From contig JAFGQJ010000191.1 of NCBI GenBank assembly GCA_016935715.1, forward strand, positions 1-6,730: a stretch of DNA of 6,730 nucleotides, read 5' to 3'. A model generated the notes under the pieces. It was not told the origin of the DNA, did no database searches, and saw nothing but the letters and a program-made list of their open reading frames with translations. A program made the translations under genes and the position numbers. Below are positions 5,609 to 6,730 of the stretch, one piece after another; position 1 is the first letter of the stretch, and every line of letters begins with the position of its first letter. This DNA is from Spirochaetales bacterium. GTDB taxonomy: Bacteria > Spirochaetota > Spirochaetia > SZUA-6 > DRHE01.

Positions 5609-6730
5609 ATGAAGACGAGTGTTTGGAATCGTGCGGGGAAGCAGGTCCGTCTGATCAGTGCGGATCCGCTGCTGCTGATCATCATCCTCGTGATCCTGGC
5701 CTCCCTGATTGTGTTCATACTCTACCCGTTGTTCCGGGTGATCGTCAGAAGCGTGTTCCCCGAAGGGCGTTTTTCCCTCTCCGTGCTGCGGGAGGTTTTC
5801 GCTTCCTGGTATCTGCGCCGGGCCTTCCTCAACAGCGTGATGATGGGCACCCTCACCGCGGTCTTCGGGGTGATCGTGGGCTTCCTGTTCGCCTTCAGCC
5901 TGTCCAGGGCCGACATCCCCCTGAAGAAATTCTTTCATGTCATCGCCATCATCCCGATCATTTCCCCTCCGTTCATCGGTGCGCTGTCGATCATCATGCT
6001 GTTCGGAAACAACGGCCTGATCACCTGGACCCTGCTGAGAATCCAGAACTTTCAGATCTATGGATTTCAGGGTCTGCTGATCGCCCAGGTGGTCACCTTC
6101 TTTCCCGTGGCCTACATCACCCTGAAGGGGGTTTTGGAGTCGATCAGCCCCACCCTGGAGGACGCAGCGCTTGATCTGGGAGGCTCCCGCTGGAAGGTTT
6201 TTCGCAGAGTCACCCTGCCCCTGGCGATCCCCGGGATCGCCAGCGCCATGCTCGTGCTCTTCGTGGAGACCCTGGCAGATTTCGGCAATCCCCTGATCCT
6301 GGCCGGGAGCCAGTTTCCCATTCTCTCGGTGCAGGCATACCTGCAGATCACCGGCATGTACGACCTGCCCAAAGGATCCGCCCTGGCCTTCATCCTGCTG
6401 GTGCCGTCGGTCTCGGTCTACTTCCTGCAGAAGTACTGGGTTTCCCGCAAGCAGTACGTCACGGTGACCGGCAAGCCGACTCAATCCTCTTCCAAGATCG
6501 TCTCGCCGGCGGTGAAGTGGCTGCTGTTCGCATCCTGCCTGCTCGTATCCCTGTTCATCCTGCTGATCTACGCAACAATTCTCTGGGGCGCCTTTGCCCG
6601 GGTTTGGGGTAGCGACAACTCCCTGACTCTGCAGCACTTCATGTACGTGTTCGGCGTCGGCTTCAAGGCGGTCAAAGACACTCTGATCATAGCCGGCCTT
6701 TCCACCCCCTTGGCCGGAATCCTCGGCATG
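5609..6730 (+). CDS. ABC transporter inner-membrane permease, AfuB/FbpB type (partial, runs off the window)
   Basis: The frame stays open for 374 codons to the window edge. The first membrane helix is at about residues 21-43. The first permease domain (about 73-290) has several more helices and the conserved cytoplasmic EAA loop: Glu-Asp-Ala-Ala at 184-187, Gly191 and Leu-Pro at 203-204, the contact for the ATPase. Glu-Thr-Leu-Ala-Asp-Phe-Gly-Asn-Pro follows, characteristic of FbpB/AfuB proteins. A further long helix begins near residue 306 and a new permease domain seems to start near 360, so this is probably the fused two-domain form (usually 500-700 residues) that needs no second permease. 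An in-frame TGA (5606-5608) directly precedes the ATG, fixing it as the earliest start. Only a weak ribosome site is visible. It lies 106 nt after the binding-protein gene in the same orientation; an ATPase gene is expected beyond the window. Confidence 0.9.
   Translation, partial: MKTSVWNRAGKQVRLISADPLLLIIILVILASLIVFILYPLFRVIVRSVFPEGRFSLSVLREVFASWYLRRAFLNSVMMGTLTAVFGVIVGFLFAFSLSRADIPLKKFFHVIAIIPIISPPFIGALSIIMLFGNNGLITWTLLRIQNFQIYGFQGLLIAQVVTFFPVAYITLKGVLESISPTLEDAALDLGGSRWKVFRRVTLPLAIPGIASAMLVLFVETLADFGNPLILAGSQFPILSVQAYLQITGMYDLPKGSALAFILLVPSVSVYFLQKYWVSRKQYVTVTGKPTQSSSKIVSPAVKWLLFASCLLVSLFILLIYATILWGAFARVWGSDNSLTLQHFMYVFGVGFKAVKDTLIIAGLSTPLAGILGM

Noticed and set aside
5528..6637. Long antisense open frame (369 codons) opposite the permease gene
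   Set aside because: Its product is low-complexity, rich in Gln, Asp, Gly and His, with no recognisable domain, and it mirrors the codon bias of a clear membrane protein on the + strand.

Overview
The window is GC-rich (about 60% by eye) and almost wholly coding on the + strand. Secreted and inner-membrane proteins with cleavable-looking signal peptides, sigma-54 regulation and a succinate dehydrogenase/fumarate reductase iron-sulfur subunit point to a diderm (Gram-negative-type) bacterium. The short, acidic mature start of the second binding protein (Ala-Glu-Pro-Gln-Ala-Glu) and a probable TTG start would fit a spirochaete. A Desulfobacterota-like host fits about as well, and I cannot decide the phylum from this window.

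Layout. (1) Positions 1-51 are probably the last codons of an upstream gene, whose TGA overlaps the next ATG. (2) 48-761 encodes the SdhB/FrdB-type iron-sulfur subunit. (3) 758-1648, again joined by an ATGA overlap, encodes a PhnD-like periplasmic binding protein. (4) 1632-3011 encodes a membrane histidine kinase, most likely starting at a TTG inside the end of the previous gene. (5) 3004-4314 encodes an NtrC-type sigma-54-dependent response regulator. (6) 4315-4476 is a regulatory gap with a 10-bp inverted repeat (candidate enhancer site), a near-perfect -24/-12 sigma-54 promoter and a hairpin at the predicted transcript start. (7) 4477-5502 encodes a second, AfuA/FbpA-like periplasmic binding protein. 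(8) 5503-5608 is a gap with a strong hairpin. (9) 5609 to the window end encodes a large ABC permease of the AfuB/FbpB type, cut by the window edge.

How it fits together. Genes 2-5 overlap one another and look like one translationally coupled operon. I infer that the PhnD-like protein captures a ligand, probably an oxyanion or phosphorylated compound, and presents it to the kinase. The kinase would phosphorylate the regulator, which binds the dyad about 70-105 bp upstream of the sigma-54 promoter and switches on the downstream importer. Sensor, transducer, activator, operator, promoter and target are therefore all visible in about 5 kb. The transported solute is unknown. The binding protein lacks the Tyr-Tyr pair of true ferric-iron binders, so an organic phosphate such as a sugar phosphate is a better guess than iron. 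The link between the redox subunit and the sensor genes is visible only as gene overlap.
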